This document shows, piece by piece, positions 16,362 to 24,469 of a DNA stretch of 33,861 nt. Both the position numbers and the translations under genes were made by a program. Location of the stretch: positions 1 through 33,861 of the forward strand of contig JAFEBB010000078.1 of assembly GCA_018266075.1 (NCBI GenBank). Reading direction: 5' to 3'. The DNA comes from Deltaproteobacteria bacterium. GTDB taxonomy: Bacteria > Myxococcota > Myxococcia > Myxococcales > SZAS-1. The notes under the pieces were generated by a model. That model did not search any database. It was given only the letters and a program-made list of their open reading frames with translations, and had not been told where the DNA came from. The stretch's first letter is position 1. Every line of letters begins with the position of its first letter.

Positions 16362-17521
16362 GGCGCGCTGCAGCCTCCGTCGGCGAGGCAGACGCCGGCG
16401 TCGCCGCACGAGCGGCCGAGGCAGTCGGTGTCGAGGCAGTCGGTGCGGCCGTCGAGGTCGTTGTCCACGCCGTCGTTGCAGAGGAGCTCGCGCGCGACGC
16501 AGAGCGGGCCAGCATCCGTCGCGCCGGCATCGAGCGGGCCCGCATCCACGGCGCCGGCGTCGACCGGACCGGCATCGATCGAGCCTGCGTCGATGGGACC
16601 GGCGTCCACCGGGCCCGCGTCGACGGATCCAGCATCCGCGGATCCGCCGTCGAGATCGCCTGCGTCAACGGATCCAGCATCGACATCGCCCGCATCGGCG
16701 GGTCCCGCATCGACAGGACCGGCGTCGACGGGTCCCGCATCCAGTGGGCCCGCATCGACATCGCCCGCATCGACAGGTCCCGCATCGACGACGAGCGGAC
16801 CGGCATCGGTGACGGGTGTGCCTGCGAAGCCGCAGTTCCCGCCAGCGCCACAGCTCTGGCCGAGGCAGTCGGGATCGTCGCAGTCGACGAGGCCGTCGCC
16901 GTCGTTGTCCACGCCGTCGCCGCAGTCGGTCTCGACCTTCGCGCCGCCCACGCAGAGGCAGCCGTTGCCGCACGACTTGCCCGCGCAGTCGGCGTCCTCG
17001 CAGTCGATCTTGCCGTCGCCGTCGTCGTCGAGGCCGTTGCTGCAGTTCTGCTCCACCGCGCCGCCGTCGGCGCAGAGGCACTGCGGGCCGCAGGCGTGCG
17101 TGCCGTCGCAGTCCGGATCCGCGCAGCCGACGAGGCCGTCGCAGTCGAGGTCGGTGGTGCCGTCGCACGCTTCCACCGCGGGCAGCACGCTGGGCACGCA
17201 CACCAGCGCGCCGCCGTCGCCGCACGCGAGCGCACCCGCGGCGCATGCCGAGTGCAGGCCGGTGTCGCAGGCCGAGCCCGCGTCCGCCACGTCGTCGACC
17301 ACGCCGTCGCAGTCGTCATCCACGCCGTTGCAGGTCTCGACGTGGCACTCGCTGAACGGGAAGCAGACGCCGTCGCCGCTCAGCTTCTGGATCACGCACA
17401 CGTCGCCCGTGCCGCAGTCCGCGTCCTTCGAGCAGCGGAACAGGTTCGTGTCCGGATCCTTGGGGAACGAACAACCGGCGACGGTCGCCATCGCGGCGAT
17501 GAGCAGGATTCTCGCGCGCAT
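16358..17521 (-). CDS. MopE-like Cys/Asp-rich lipoprotein with DAG pentad spacer
   Basis: 387 residues; lipoprotein signal with lipobox VAGC (Cys17). Repeated Cys-Asn-Gly-x-Asp-x-Asp-Cys/Gly-Asp-Gly blocks occur at about 64-73, 160-170, 200-210 and 348-358 (for example CNGVDDDCDG, CGDGVDNDGDG), each followed by an Asp-Cys segment. These match the putative metal-binding motif of MopE-type proteins of myxobacteria, resembling calcium loops closed by disulfides. Residues 239-340 form a spacer of about twenty Asp-Ala-Gly pentads. It is probably surface-exposed and Ca2+-stabilised; the function is unknown. Its ATG overlaps the stop of the PEGA gene (ATGA), and its stop overlaps the start of the acyltransferase, so all three are translationally coupled. 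Confidence 0.85.
   Translation of the reverse strand: MRARILLIAAMATVAGCSFPKDPDTNLFRCSKDADCGTGDVCVIQKLSGDGVCFPFSECHVETCNGVDDDCDGVVDDVADAGSACDTGLHSACAAGALACGDGGALVCVPSVLPAVEACDGTTDLDCDGLVGCADPDCDGTHACGPQCLCADGGAVEQNCSNGLDDDGDGKIDCEDADCAGKSCGNGCLCVGGAKVETDCGDGVDNDGDGLVDCDDPDCLGQSCGAGGNCGFAGTPVTDAGPLVVDAGPVDAGDVDAGPLDAGPVDAGPVDAGPADAGDVDAGSVDAGDLDGGSADAGSVDAGPVDAGPIDAGSIDAGPVDAGAVDAGPLDAGATDAGPLCVARELLCNDGVDNDLDGRTDCLDTDCLGRSCGDAGVCLADGGCSAP
16502..16807 (-). repeat. 15-bp-period coding repeat (Asp-Ala-Gly pentads)
   Basis: About twenty imperfect 15-base units encode xxDAG-type pentapeptides in the MopE-like lipoprotein. The third and fourth residues stay Asp-Ala (or Asp-Gly) plus Gly while the two flanking positions vary among Pro, Ser, Asp, Val, Leu and Ile. 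There are no spacers of constant length, so this is not a CRISPR. Confidence 0.85.
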
Positions 17522-18702
17522 CAGAAGCCCACCGAGACGCTGGCCGCGCCGCCGTGCGCGATCGGAGCCACGCCGAACGCGAAGTGGTCAGGGAGCGAGG
17601 CCGTCTTCACCGACTTCGTCGGCTCGGGCTTTCCGCCGTCGTCCGCGAGCCAGAGGATGGCCCCGGCGAGCACGGCCACGCCCGCGGCACCGAAGCACAC
17701 GTCGGCCACCACCGCGTCGCGGTGGCCGTTGAGGGCCTCGGCGCGGGTGATGTCGAGGACGCCGTCGTGGTTGGCGTCGACGGCGCGGCTGGCGATGCCC
17801 TTCTCGGTGAGCCCGAGGTACGTGCCGGCCCCGCCTGCGGCCACGCCGATGCCCAGGGCGATCCAACTTCCCACAGGCACGCCGCCGGCGCGCGCAGGCT
17901 CGGGCGGCGGAGGCGGCGCGTTCGGCGAAGGCGCGGTGTGCACCTCGGGCACCGCAGCCACGGCCTCGTCCGGATCCACCTTGTTGGGCAGCAGCGTGAG
18001 CGCGAGCTCCACGGTCGTCGTGGTGCCCGGCGCGATCTCCACGAAGCGATCCGTGGGCAGGTAGTTGGCCTTCTCCGCCTTGAACTCGTGGCGCCCGGGC
18101 GAGAGCTGGATGGTCACCGGCAGCTCACCGAGCGGGCGATCGTCCACCTGACCGCGCGCGTGCTTCTGCGGGCTGCGGATGGTGACCTGGGTGGGCGCGC
18201 TGCTCTTCCCTGCGAGGAGGTCGGGCAGCATGGTGTCGAAGCTCGCCTCGAGCTGTCGCGAGGCGATGAGGATCTCGCGCTGGGCGCTGGCGATGAGCTG
18301 TCCGGAGTCGAGGTCCAGGAGCACCAAGCGGATGACGTAGTGCACGTCGTCGGTGTCGAGCGTGCCCGCGAGGAGCTTGCCGCCGCCGAGGTTCGCCGAG
18401 AGCGACTGCAGGCACGCGGGCTTCAGGTCACACTGCTTCAGCTTCTTGAGCGTGTCGTGGCCGACCTTGGCCTCGGTGTCGTCCGCGCCGGTGACCTCGT
18501 AGCCGGCGGCGCGCGCCTGGGTCACGGCGCGCTGGGTGAGCAGCCCGGAGATGCCCAGCAGCGAGAGCGGCCCGAAGAGGTTGTAGGCCGAGAGCTTGCC
18601 GGCGCTCTTCTTGGCCTCGGGCTTGGCGGCGCGCGCAAAAGCCTGCGCAGGCAGAGCGAGGGCCAGCACGGTCGCCAGGGCGGTGAGGCGGTTGCGGGAC
18701 AT
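17521..18702 (-). CDS. PEGA-domain envelope protein
   Basis: 393 residues. The start ATG at 18702 has GGAGG 5 bases upstream and opens a Sec signal (LTALATVLALALPAQAFA, cut near residue 23). Residues about 40-165 form an alpha/beta domain with two Cys (91, 97), perhaps like the periplasmic N-terminal domains that precede PEGA modules. About 184-238 is a PEGA domain (LGELPVTIQLSPGRHEF, then a TTTTVELAL strand). A Pro-rich linker (261-269) follows, with hydrophobic segments at about 278-298 and 333-353. Between these lies an EF-hand-like loop DANHDGVLD (309-317). PEGA proteins are abundant in myxobacteria and often envelope-associated. First gene of an operon with the MopE-like lipoprotein and the acyltransferase; function unknown. 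Confidence 0.8.
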   Translation of the reverse strand: MSRNRLTALATVLALALPAQAFARAAKPEAKKSAGKLSAYNLFGPLSLLGISGLLTQRAVTQARAAGYEVTGADDTEAKVGHDTLKKLKQCDLKPACLQSLSANLGGGKLLAGTLDTDDVHYVIRLVLLDLDSGQLIASAQREILIASRQLEASFDTMLPDLLAGKSSAPTQVTIRSPQKHARGQVDDRPLGELPVTIQLSPGRHEFKAEKANYLPTDRFVEIAPGTTTTVELALTLLPNKVDPDEAVAAVPEVHTAPSPNAPPPPPEPARAGGVPVGSWIALGIGVAAGGAGTYLGLTEKGIASRAVDANHDGVLDITRAEALNGHRDAVVADVCFGAAGVAVLAGAILWLADDGGKPEPTKSVKTASLPDHFAFGVAPIAHGGAASVSVGF

Positions 18703-18750
18703 CCGTCCTCCGGGCGGCCATGGTACATCGGGACTGGCGTTCGCCCCATC

Positions 18751-18790
18751 GCGGGAAACCCTGTCCCCTGGGCGCGAAACCCCGTCCCCA
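18751..18790. repeat. Imperfect 18-bp direct repeat
   Basis: Two copies of an 18-base sequence, 18751-18768 and 18773-18790, agree at 16 of 18 positions with a 22-base period. They lie between the divergent PEGA and RluA-type genes, next to the palindrome at 18792. They could be part of a mobile REP-like block or a binding site. Confidence 0.5.
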
Positions 18791-18791
18791 A

Positions 18792-18818
18792 CCCTTCCCC
18801 GTCTCACGCGGGGAAGGG
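18792..18818. repeat. REP-like palindrome
   Basis: A perfect 10-base inverted repeat, CCCTTCCCCG and CGGGGAAGGG, with a 7-base loop (18802-18808). It lies 23 bases upstream of the pseudouridine synthase start. Its CCTTCCCC composition is like the intergenic REP elements scattered in many high-GC genomes. No T-run follows on either strand, so a terminator is less likely. Confidence 0.55.
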
Positions 18819-18841
18819 AGCGCAGTGGGCAGTTGGATTCG

Positions 18842-19804
18842 ATGAGCGACGAGTTCTACGACAAGCTCTTCGTGGTCGAACCGAACTACGCCGGGTGGCG
18901 GCTCGATCGCTATCTCTGCGAGAAGATCGCGCGGCTCTCGCGTACCCGCGCGCAGTACCTCATCAAGCACAGCATCCAGAGCGAGAAGCCGCTGAAGCCG
19001 TCGACGCCGGTCTATCCCGGGCTGAAGTTCTCGCTGCGAAAAAAGGTGGTCGACGAGCCACCCACCACCGACCTGCCCGCGACCGTGCTCTATCGCGACG
19101 CCGACGTGATCGCCGTCGACAAGCCCACCGGGCTGCCGATGCATCCCACGGCCCGCTACTTCCAGAGCACGCTGGTGGCGCGGCTGCGCGAGATGACCGG
19201 CCCGGGCGAGAAGATCGATCCCGCGCATCGCATCGATCGGGAGACGAGCGGCATCGTCGTCTGCGGCGTGCGCCCCGAGGTGACCATCAAGCTCAAGGCC
19301 GCGTTCGAGAACGGCCACGTGAAGAAGGCTTACCTGGCCATCGTCGAGGGCCACCCGGATTGGGAGAAGTGCACCATCGACGCGCCGCTCTCGGTGGGTG
19401 GCGCCGTGGTGCGCATCAAGGTCGAGGTGGATCGCGTCGAGGGAAAGGAAGCCGTCACCGACGCGGAGTGCGTGGCGCGCTATCAAGGCCAGGACGGGGC
19501 GCCCTTCTCGCTCGTGCGCGCGCGCCCGCGCACGGGGCGGCAGCACCAGATCCGCGCGCACCTCTCGCACCTGGGCTTGCCGTTGGTGGGCGACAAGATC
19601 TACGGCCCCGACGAGACCTTCTTCGTGCGCTTCACCGAGCACGCCCTCGACGATGCGGCGCGCGCGCGCCTGCGCCTCCCGCGCCACGCCCTGCACGCGG
19701 CCGAGCTGGAGCTGGTGCATCCCACCACCAAGAAGATCCTCAAGATCGAGAGCGCGCTGCCGGAGGATCTGAGCGGGTTCCTGGCGACGCTGAAACAGAT
19801 ATAG
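18842..19804 (+). CDS. RluA-family pseudouridine synthase
   Basis: 320 residues. A short S4-like region (about 18-70, LDRYLCEKIARLSRTRAQYL) precedes the catalytic domain. HRIDRETSGIVV at 129-140 contains the catalytic Asp132, and the RARPRTGRQHQIRAHL block and LVGDKIYG that follow in the second half are typical of RluA/RluC/RluD enzymes. It converts specific uridines in rRNA or tRNA to pseudouridine; the target site cannot be told from sequence. The ATG at 18842 has only a weak upstream purine run. The gene ends with TAG immediately before the convergent stop of the O-antigen ligase-like gene. Confidence 0.9.
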   Translation: MSDEFYDKLFVVEPNYAGWRLDRYLCEKIARLSRTRAQYLIKHSIQSEKPLKPSTPVYPGLKFSLRKKVVDEPPTTDLPATVLYRDADVIAVDKPTGLPMHPTARYFQSTLVARLREMTGPGEKIDPAHRIDRETSGIVVCGVRPEVTIKLKAAFENGHVKKAYLAIVEGHPDWEKCTIDAPLSVGGAVVRIKVEVDRVEGKEAVTDAECVARYQGQDGAPFSLVRARPRTGRQHQIRAHLSHLGLPLVGDKIYGPDETFFVRFTEHALDDAARARLRLPRHALHAAELELVHPTTKKILKIESALPEDLSGFLATLKQI

Positions 19805-22369
19805 CTATTTGTCCTCGAGGCCCGAGCCGCGCTCGGCCTGTCGATCGAGCGACTTGAGCAGCCGCTCGCGATCCTCCGACTCCGCCTGCGCGCTCACCTT
19901 CGCACGCCAGGCCGCGCGCTCGTCGTGGCCCGCGCTGTGGTCGATGGCCAGCCCGCGATCGATCGCCGCCAGCGCCTCGCGGGTGCGCCCCAGCGAGAGC
20001 AAGAGCTGCGCGAGCGCGTACTGCCGACCCGGATCGTCGGGCACGAGGCTGGCGGCGTCGCGCAGCGCAGCGATGGCGTGGGCCTCCATGCCCTGACCGC
20101 GCCAGATGTTCGCGTCGGCGTCGAGGGCGGCCACGCGCTCCGCTGGGCGCGCAGGCGTCACCTGACGCAGCAGGCGGTGGGCTTCGTCGAACTGCTGGCG
20201 GCTCGCGAGCTGGTTCGCCAGCGCCACCGAGAGCGTGACGTCACCGGGCACCGCGCGCAGGCCGTCGCGCAGCGTGGCCTCGGCCTCGACGCCATCGCCC
20301 AGCGCCTGCTCCTCGTGAGCCACCGCGTTGAACGCCGCCGCGGAGCTGGGCGCGGCCTTGAGCGCGCGCTTCGCGTAACCGAGCGCCTTGGGGTGATCGC
20401 CCACGAGGCTGGCGTACGACGAGAGCTGGAGCAGCAGCGCCGGAACCTCCAACGTCACCTGCGACGCGACCAGCTCGCCCGCGGAGAGCGCCAGCTTCGG
20501 ATTGCTGCCCGTGAGCCGGAGCACGGCCTCTGCGCCCTCGGGCGTGGGCGGCACCAGCCGGGCGTACTCCTCCGGCGTGCGCAGGAAGCGTCGCAGGTCG
20601 GCCTCGAAGCTCGGGTCGCCGACCATGCCGTCCAGGGCCATCGCCTCTTCGCCCATGGCCTGGCTGCGCTTGCCGAGGAGGAAGAGCGACTCCGCGGCCA
20701 AGCGGTGCGGCCACGGCGAGAGCGGCGCGAGGTACATGGCGCGGTTGCTCCAGAAGAGCGCCTGTTCGGGTCGCGGCGGGCGGGCGCGCGCGGCGGAGAG
20801 CGCGGCGTCGAGCGGCACCACCCAGTCGGCCGGATGCCGCGCCACCGTCTGCCAGGCCAGGTCCGCGAGCTGCTCGGGCGTCGCGCCGCCGTGCAGCGCC
20901 TCGTCGACACCCGCGCGATCGCGCTCCACCTCGTGGCGAGTCTGGCTGATGCCCCAGCTTCCCGCGATGACCAGCGCCGCGAGGGTCACCAGGCCGAGCG
21001 AGCGCGGCAGCCGTCGTCTTGTCGCGGGCCGCGTCGAGACGACGGCGAGAGCGAGCAACGTCGGCACGGCCACGCCGAGCAGCTCCAACCCGAAGTCGGC
21101 GAACTCGTGCAGGCCCACGGCGAAGAGCGCCGCCAGGAGCCCGCCTTCGCCCGGTGAGAGATCGCTTCTGCGGGCGATCTCCGCCCACGCGCCGGCGAGC
21201 ACCACCAGCAGCCCGATTCCGGCGACGAGCCCCAGCTCCCCCGTGAGCTGGAGCACCACGTTCTCGGGGTGCGTGAACGTCATCGTCCGGTATTCGGTCT
21301 GGTAGTGCGGAAACGCGACCTTGAACGCACCTCGGCCGATGCCCGTCAGCCAGTGCTCGCGCACCAGCGGCACGCTCATCGGCCACACCTTGGCCAACGC
21401 GTGCGTGCTCTGCCAGCCGCTGAGTGACTCCATCGAGCCGAGCAGGGCGTCGGCATTGAGGAACACGGCCACGCCCACCACGCCCGCGAGGAAGCACAGC
21501 CCGAGCGCGACGCGGTGGCGCAGGAGCGCGCCTTGATCGCCGCGCCGGCCCTTCACCCAGACCAGCGCTGCAAAGACTAGCCCGCCCGCGAGGAAGGAGA
21601 TGGCGCCCGCGCGCGAGCCGGAGAGCAGCACCGCCGCGCCGGTGAAGAGGAAGCCCAGCCCCCAAGCGAAGGCGCGCCGCTTGTCGCGGGTGCGCACGGC
21701 GAGGCCGAGCTGCGCCAGCGCGCCCAGCTCCAGCACGCTCGCGAGGTGGTTGCGGTTCACGAACGGACTCACCAGCCCCGAGCGGCCGAGCTGCCGGAAG
21801 CCAAAGAGCGCGTCCATGCCGAAGAGCTGGTGCAGGAAGGCGATGGCGGCGATCGCCGCGCCGAGCAGCGCGATGCCCATGCCCAGGCGCCGGCGGGCGT
21901 CGCCGCTGCGGCACACGTGCGACGCCGCGAGAAAGAGCGCCACTTCGGTGAGCGCCTTGCCCAGCTCCACCGCGGTCGCCGGCGGGTCCAGCGACAGCGG
22001 TCGCCACGCGGGGTAGAGCTGCTTGGGCCCGAGCGCGAAGCGGAAGAGCTCGTCGGTGTGCGGCGAGAGCAGCGCCACCAGCGACGCCGGCAGCGGCAGA
22101 CATTGCACGGCGATGAACAGCGCCATGCCCGCGAGCGCCAGGGCGGCCAGGGATCCCGTGAGACGTCGGCGCGCGAGGTAGGCATCGGCCGTCGCCGAGC
22201 CCAGGGCCAGCGCCGCCAGCCCGAGCAAGCTCCAGAGCGCCCAGGGCGCGGTGGCGCCGAAGGCCGCGGGTGCGAGCACCAGGGCCGTCCAGATCGCGAC
22301 TTCGCAGACGCGCCGGGCCACGCGGGCCGCGCCTCGGAACTTGCGTCGAGACAGTCGCGCGCGGGCCAC
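19805..22369 (-). CDS. O-antigen ligase-like membrane protein with C-terminal TPR region
   Basis: 854 residues. The first about 475 residues hold some 11-12 hydrophobic segments with Wzy_C/O-antigen ligase features: FVNRNHLAS (203-211), LSGSRAG (249-255) and THPENVVLQLTGELG (366-380). The remaining about 375 residues are helical repeats of TPR type (LGYAKRALKAAPSSAAAFNA, YALAQLLLSLGRTREALAAI). Such ligase-TPR fusions transfer polymer from a polyprenyl carrier, or polymerise it, at the periplasmic face; the TPR part may bind partners. Start is GTG at 22369 with poor ribosome-site support; a slightly later GTG (codon 18) is possible. It stands apart from other polysaccharide genes except ugd and the UbiA-type gene nearby. 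Confidence 0.82.
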   Translation of the reverse strand: MARARLSRRKFRGAARVARRVCEVAIWTALVLAPAAFGATAPWALWSLLGLAALALGSATADAYLARRRLTGSLAALALAGMALFIAVQCLPLPASLVALLSPHTDELFRFALGPKQLYPAWRPLSLDPPATAVELGKALTEVALFLAASHVCRSGDARRRLGMGIALLGAAIAAIAFLHQLFGMDALFGFRQLGRSGLVSPFVNRNHLASVLELGALAQLGLAVRTRDKRRAFAWGLGFLFTGAAVLLSGSRAGAISFLAGGLVFAALVWVKGRRGDQGALLRHRVALGLCFLAGVVGVAVFLNADALLGSMESLSGWQSTHALAKVWPMSVPLVREHWLTGIGRGAFKVAFPHYQTEYRTMTFTHPENVVLQLTGELGLVAGIGLLVVLAGAWAEIARRSDLSPGEGGLLAALFAVGLHEFADFGLELLGVAVPTLLALAVVSTRPATRRRLPRSLGLVTLAALVIAGSWGISQTRHEVERDRAGVDEALHGGATPEQLADLAWQTVARHPADWVVPLDAALSAARARPPRPEQALFWSNRAMYLAPLSPWPHRLAAESLFLLGKRSQAMGEEAMALDGMVGDPSFEADLRRFLRTPEEYARLVPPTPEGAEAVLRLTGSNPKLALSAGELVASQVTLEVPALLLQLSSYASLVGDHPKALGYAKRALKAAPSSAAAFNAVAHEEQALGDGVEAEATLRDGLRAVPGDVTLSVALANQLASRQQFDEAHRLLRQVTPARPAERVAALDADANIWRGQGMEAHAIAALRDAASLVPDDPGRQYALAQLLLSLGRTREALAAIDRGLAIDHSAGHDERAAWRAKVSAQAESEDRERLLKSLDRQAERGSGLEDK

Positions 22370-22428
22370 GGCGGTGCTACCTTTCGCGCCCTTCGCGTGG
22401 GGTGGCCTGCCGCCCCGGGAACCTGGTC

Positions 22429-22698
22429 ATGAAGCGCTCTCTCTTCATCGCGGGGCTTTTGCTCGCGGCGTTGGCCTCGGGCTGCAGCTCGCCCTGCGTC
22501 AAGCTCGCCCAGAAAATCTGCGACTGCCAGTCCACCCAGACCGCTCGCGACACCTGCAACTCCAACGTCTCCGCGCGCGCCGACCAGGTGCAGTTCACCA
22601 GCCAAGACAACGACAACTGCAACGCGCTCATCGACAAGTGCGCCTGCTACGAGCTGGACACGCCCCAGGGCAAGGCGAACTGTGGCCTGGCGCGCTGA
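22429..22698 (+). CDS. Small Cys-rich lipoprotein
   Basis: 89 residues: signal with lipobox LASGC (Cys19), then a 70-residue mature part with eight further Cys (23, 31, 33, 43, 64, 71, 73, 85). The cysteines include two CxC pairs (31/33 and 71/73), arranged almost symmetrically. This suggests a compact disulfide-bonded or metal-binding periplasmic protein. I do not recognise the family. A weak GGGA element precedes the ATG. It diverges from the O-antigen ligase-like gene (59 bases between starts) and ends 6 bases before the convergent UbiA-type gene. Confidence 0.78.
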   Translation: MKRSLFIAGLLLAALASGCSSPCVKLAQKICDCQSTQTARDTCNSNVSARADQVQFTSQDNDNCNALIDKCACYELDTPQGKANCGLAR

Positions 22699-22704
22699 TC
22701 GCGT

Positions 22705-23631
22705 TCACGAGAAGTACAGCACGCCCACCGAGACCGCCGAGAACAGCGCCACCGTGGCCAGCATGGGCCGGTCGTGGAGCAGGATCTTCTCCGGCGAGCC
22801 CCCCAAGGCGCGCTTGTAGACGAGGAACAGGTAGCGGAACACCCCGTAGATCACGAACGGGATGGTGATCTTCAGGTTGTCCGTGTGGTGCACGCGCACC
22901 GTCTCCTCGCTCATGGTGTACAGCGAGTAGGAGACGAGCGTCATCGCGGTGGTGGTGCCGATGAGCTGGTCGAGCAGGGCCGGGCTGTAGTCGAGCAGGT
23001 TCGCCCGGTGGGCCGAGGCGCCGCTCTCGAGCAGGAGCAGCTCGTTGCGGCGCTTGCAGAAGCCCAGGAACAGCGCCAGGCAAAGCGTGCAGAGGTAGAG
23101 CCAGTTCGACACCGGCACCGCGATGGCATACGCGCCGGCCACCACGCGCATCACGAAGCCCACCGCGATGATCATCACGTCGAGCACGGCCACCTGCTTG
23201 AGCCGCAGCGTGTAGAACGCCTGCATCACCAGGTACGCGGTGCACGTGTAGAAGAGCAGCCGCGACAAATGGAAGGCCACCGCCAACGCGCCCGCGCCGC
23301 AGATGGCGCCCCAGACGAGCGCCACCGGTACGGGCAGCGCGCCCGACGCGATCGGCCGGTTGCGCTTCTCGGGGTGGGCGCGGTCCTTCTCCCGGTCGCC
23401 CACGTCGTTGAACACGTAGACGCAGCCCGCCAGGAAGCAGAAGGCCACCGCGGCCATCGCGGCGTGGAGGACGTCGGTGACCACGAAGAGCCGGTTGGCG
23501 AAGACCAGCGGGGCCATCAAGGCCAGGTTCTTGGTCCACTGCTTCGGACGCAGGACCTTGAGGAGCGCCACCGGCGAGAACGTCGCCTTGATGGGATCCG
23601 GGGCTGGAAGGCTGATTGCGGGTTCGCTCAC
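22705..23631 (-). CDS. UbiA-family prenyltransferase, decaprenyl-phosphate phosphoribosyltransferase-like
   Basis: 308 residues from GTG 23631. Integral membrane protein with about eight to nine hydrophobic segments. The Asp-rich motif NDVGDREKDRAHP (75-87) followed by KRNRPIASG (89-97) is the form found in 5-phosphoribosyl-1-pyrophosphate:decaprenyl-phosphate phosphoribosyltransferases (Rv3806c-like). The second conserved block, FYTLRLKQVAVLDV then GFVMRVVAG, also fits. Such enzymes make polyprenyl-phosphoryl-ribose, the precursor of arabinose donors. The GTG is chosen over a longer frame to 23799, which would overlap the DUF4336 gene; a GAGAG element lies a few bases upstream. Same strand as the DUF4336 gene, 91 bases downstream of it. 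Confidence 0.85.
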   Translation of the reverse strand: MSEPAISLPAPDPIKATFSPVALLKVLRPKQWTKNLALMAPLVFANRLFVVTDVLHAAMAAVAFCFLAGCVYVFNDVGDREKDRAHPEKRNRPIASGALPVPVALVWGAICGAGALAVAFHLSRLLFYTCTAYLVMQAFYTLRLKQVAVLDVMIIAVGFVMRVVAGAYAIAVPVSNWLYLCTLCLALFLGFCKRRNELLLLESGASAHRANLLDYSPALLDQLIGTTTAMTLVSYSLYTMSEETVRVHHTDNLKITIPFVIYGVFRYLFLVYKRALGGSPEKILLHDRPMLATVALFSAVSVGVLYFS

Positions 23632-23722
23632 GACGCAGCTCTCGCGCGGGACGCGCCGGAAGCCAACCCCGGAGCCACGCCCCACATGCCGCTGCAGGAT
23701 ACCCCAGGTCCGGGCGCTGCCT

Positions 23723-24415
23723 CTATTCCTGCACTGCGGGCAGGAACGCGAACGCCCGCTCGAGCGCCGCACGCGCGTCCGCCTCCAGCACCGCGCCATG
23801 GCAGGGGACGATCCGCGTCGGGTTCCAGGCGAGCATGCGATCGATGCTCCGCCGCAACGCCGCCCGGTCCTTCACCATCGAGCGGGCGATGCGCGACGGG
23901 CCGAAGCGCCCGTACGCGTCGTTGAGCTTCATGAACAGCCGGGCGAAGAAGCCCTCCATCTCCAGCACGTTGAACGACACATCGGCGACGAGCAGGGTGC
24001 CGCTCGCTCGGTGGAAGAAGACGGTCTCGTCGATGCCGGGCATGCCACCCACCGGCTCCTGCTCGAGCTCGCCGGCCCAGAGCGCGTCGGGCGCGTCGGT
24101 GAGCAGGCGCGTCCACGGCAGGTCCTTGCGCCGACGCTGCAGCGACTGCCGCGACAACAGCGCCGCCTGGGGCCACGCCTGGTGCGCGCCCTCCAGCCCC
24201 AGGTGGTGCAGCGTGCACGGGCCGATGAAGGCCTGCGTCGGACCGAGCGCGTCGAGCTCGGGCTTGAGCGCCGCCAGCCCCGGCAGTGGCGAGAGGATCA
24301 CCAGCCCACCCGAGCGCAGCCGCACCACCGCGCTGCGCACCGGGAAGCGCGTGCCGGGCATCGGCAGAAGATCTTCGACACCCCAGAGGTCATCGGCGAG
24401 CTTGCGGAGTTGCAT
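23723..24415 (-). CDS. DUF4336-family (metallo-beta-lactamase-like) protein
   Basis: 230 residues from ATG 24415. The N-terminal pattern DDLWGVEDLLPMPGTRFPVR (9-28) and the GGLVILSPLPG strand (37-47) match DUF4336 proteins, which resemble the metallo-beta-lactamase fold. Candidate metal or active-site residues are His70-His71 in LHHLGLEGAH, His78, Asp145 in LLVADVSFN, and His206 in PCHG. No enzymatic role is established for the family. A TTG two codons earlier gives a longer frame but no advantage. It is transcribed divergently from a MarR-type regulator with only 54 bases between starts, and the tandem operators there suggest the regulator controls it. Confidence 0.75.
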   Translation of the reverse strand: MQLRKLADDLWGVEDLLPMPGTRFPVRSAVVRLRSGGLVILSPLPGLAALKPELDALGPTQAFIGPCTLHHLGLEGAHQAWPQAALLSRQSLQRRRKDLPWTRLLTDAPDALWAGELEQEPVGGMPGIDETVFFHRASGTLLVADVSFNVLEMEGFFARLFMKLNDAYGRFGPSRIARSMVKDRAALRRSIDRMLAWNPTRIVPCHGAVLEADARAALERAFAFLPAVQE

Positions 24416-24420
24416 GGTCA

Positions 24421-24463
24421 ATTAGTAAGGTTGCCTGACCAGTTTAGTCAAGCTGCCTGACCA
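24421..24463. promoter_or_regulatory. Tandem MarR-type operator boxes
   Basis: Two 21-base boxes, 24421-24441 and 24443-24463, match at 17 of 21 positions and are spaced 22 bases apart (two helical turns). Each is itself an imperfect palindrome of the form TTAGT...TGACCA; for example, TTAGTCA at 24444-24450 faces TGACCAA at 24458-24464. They fill the 54-base gap between the divergent DUF4336 and MarR starts. This is the layout of an autoregulated MarR operator, likely repressing both genes. Confidence 0.65.
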
Positions 24464-24469
24464 AATCCC

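Noticed and set aside
16502-16807. Regular repeats that could suggest a CRISPR array
   Set aside because: Period is 15 bases with no unique spacers, fully in frame, and translates to Asp-Ala-Gly pentads.
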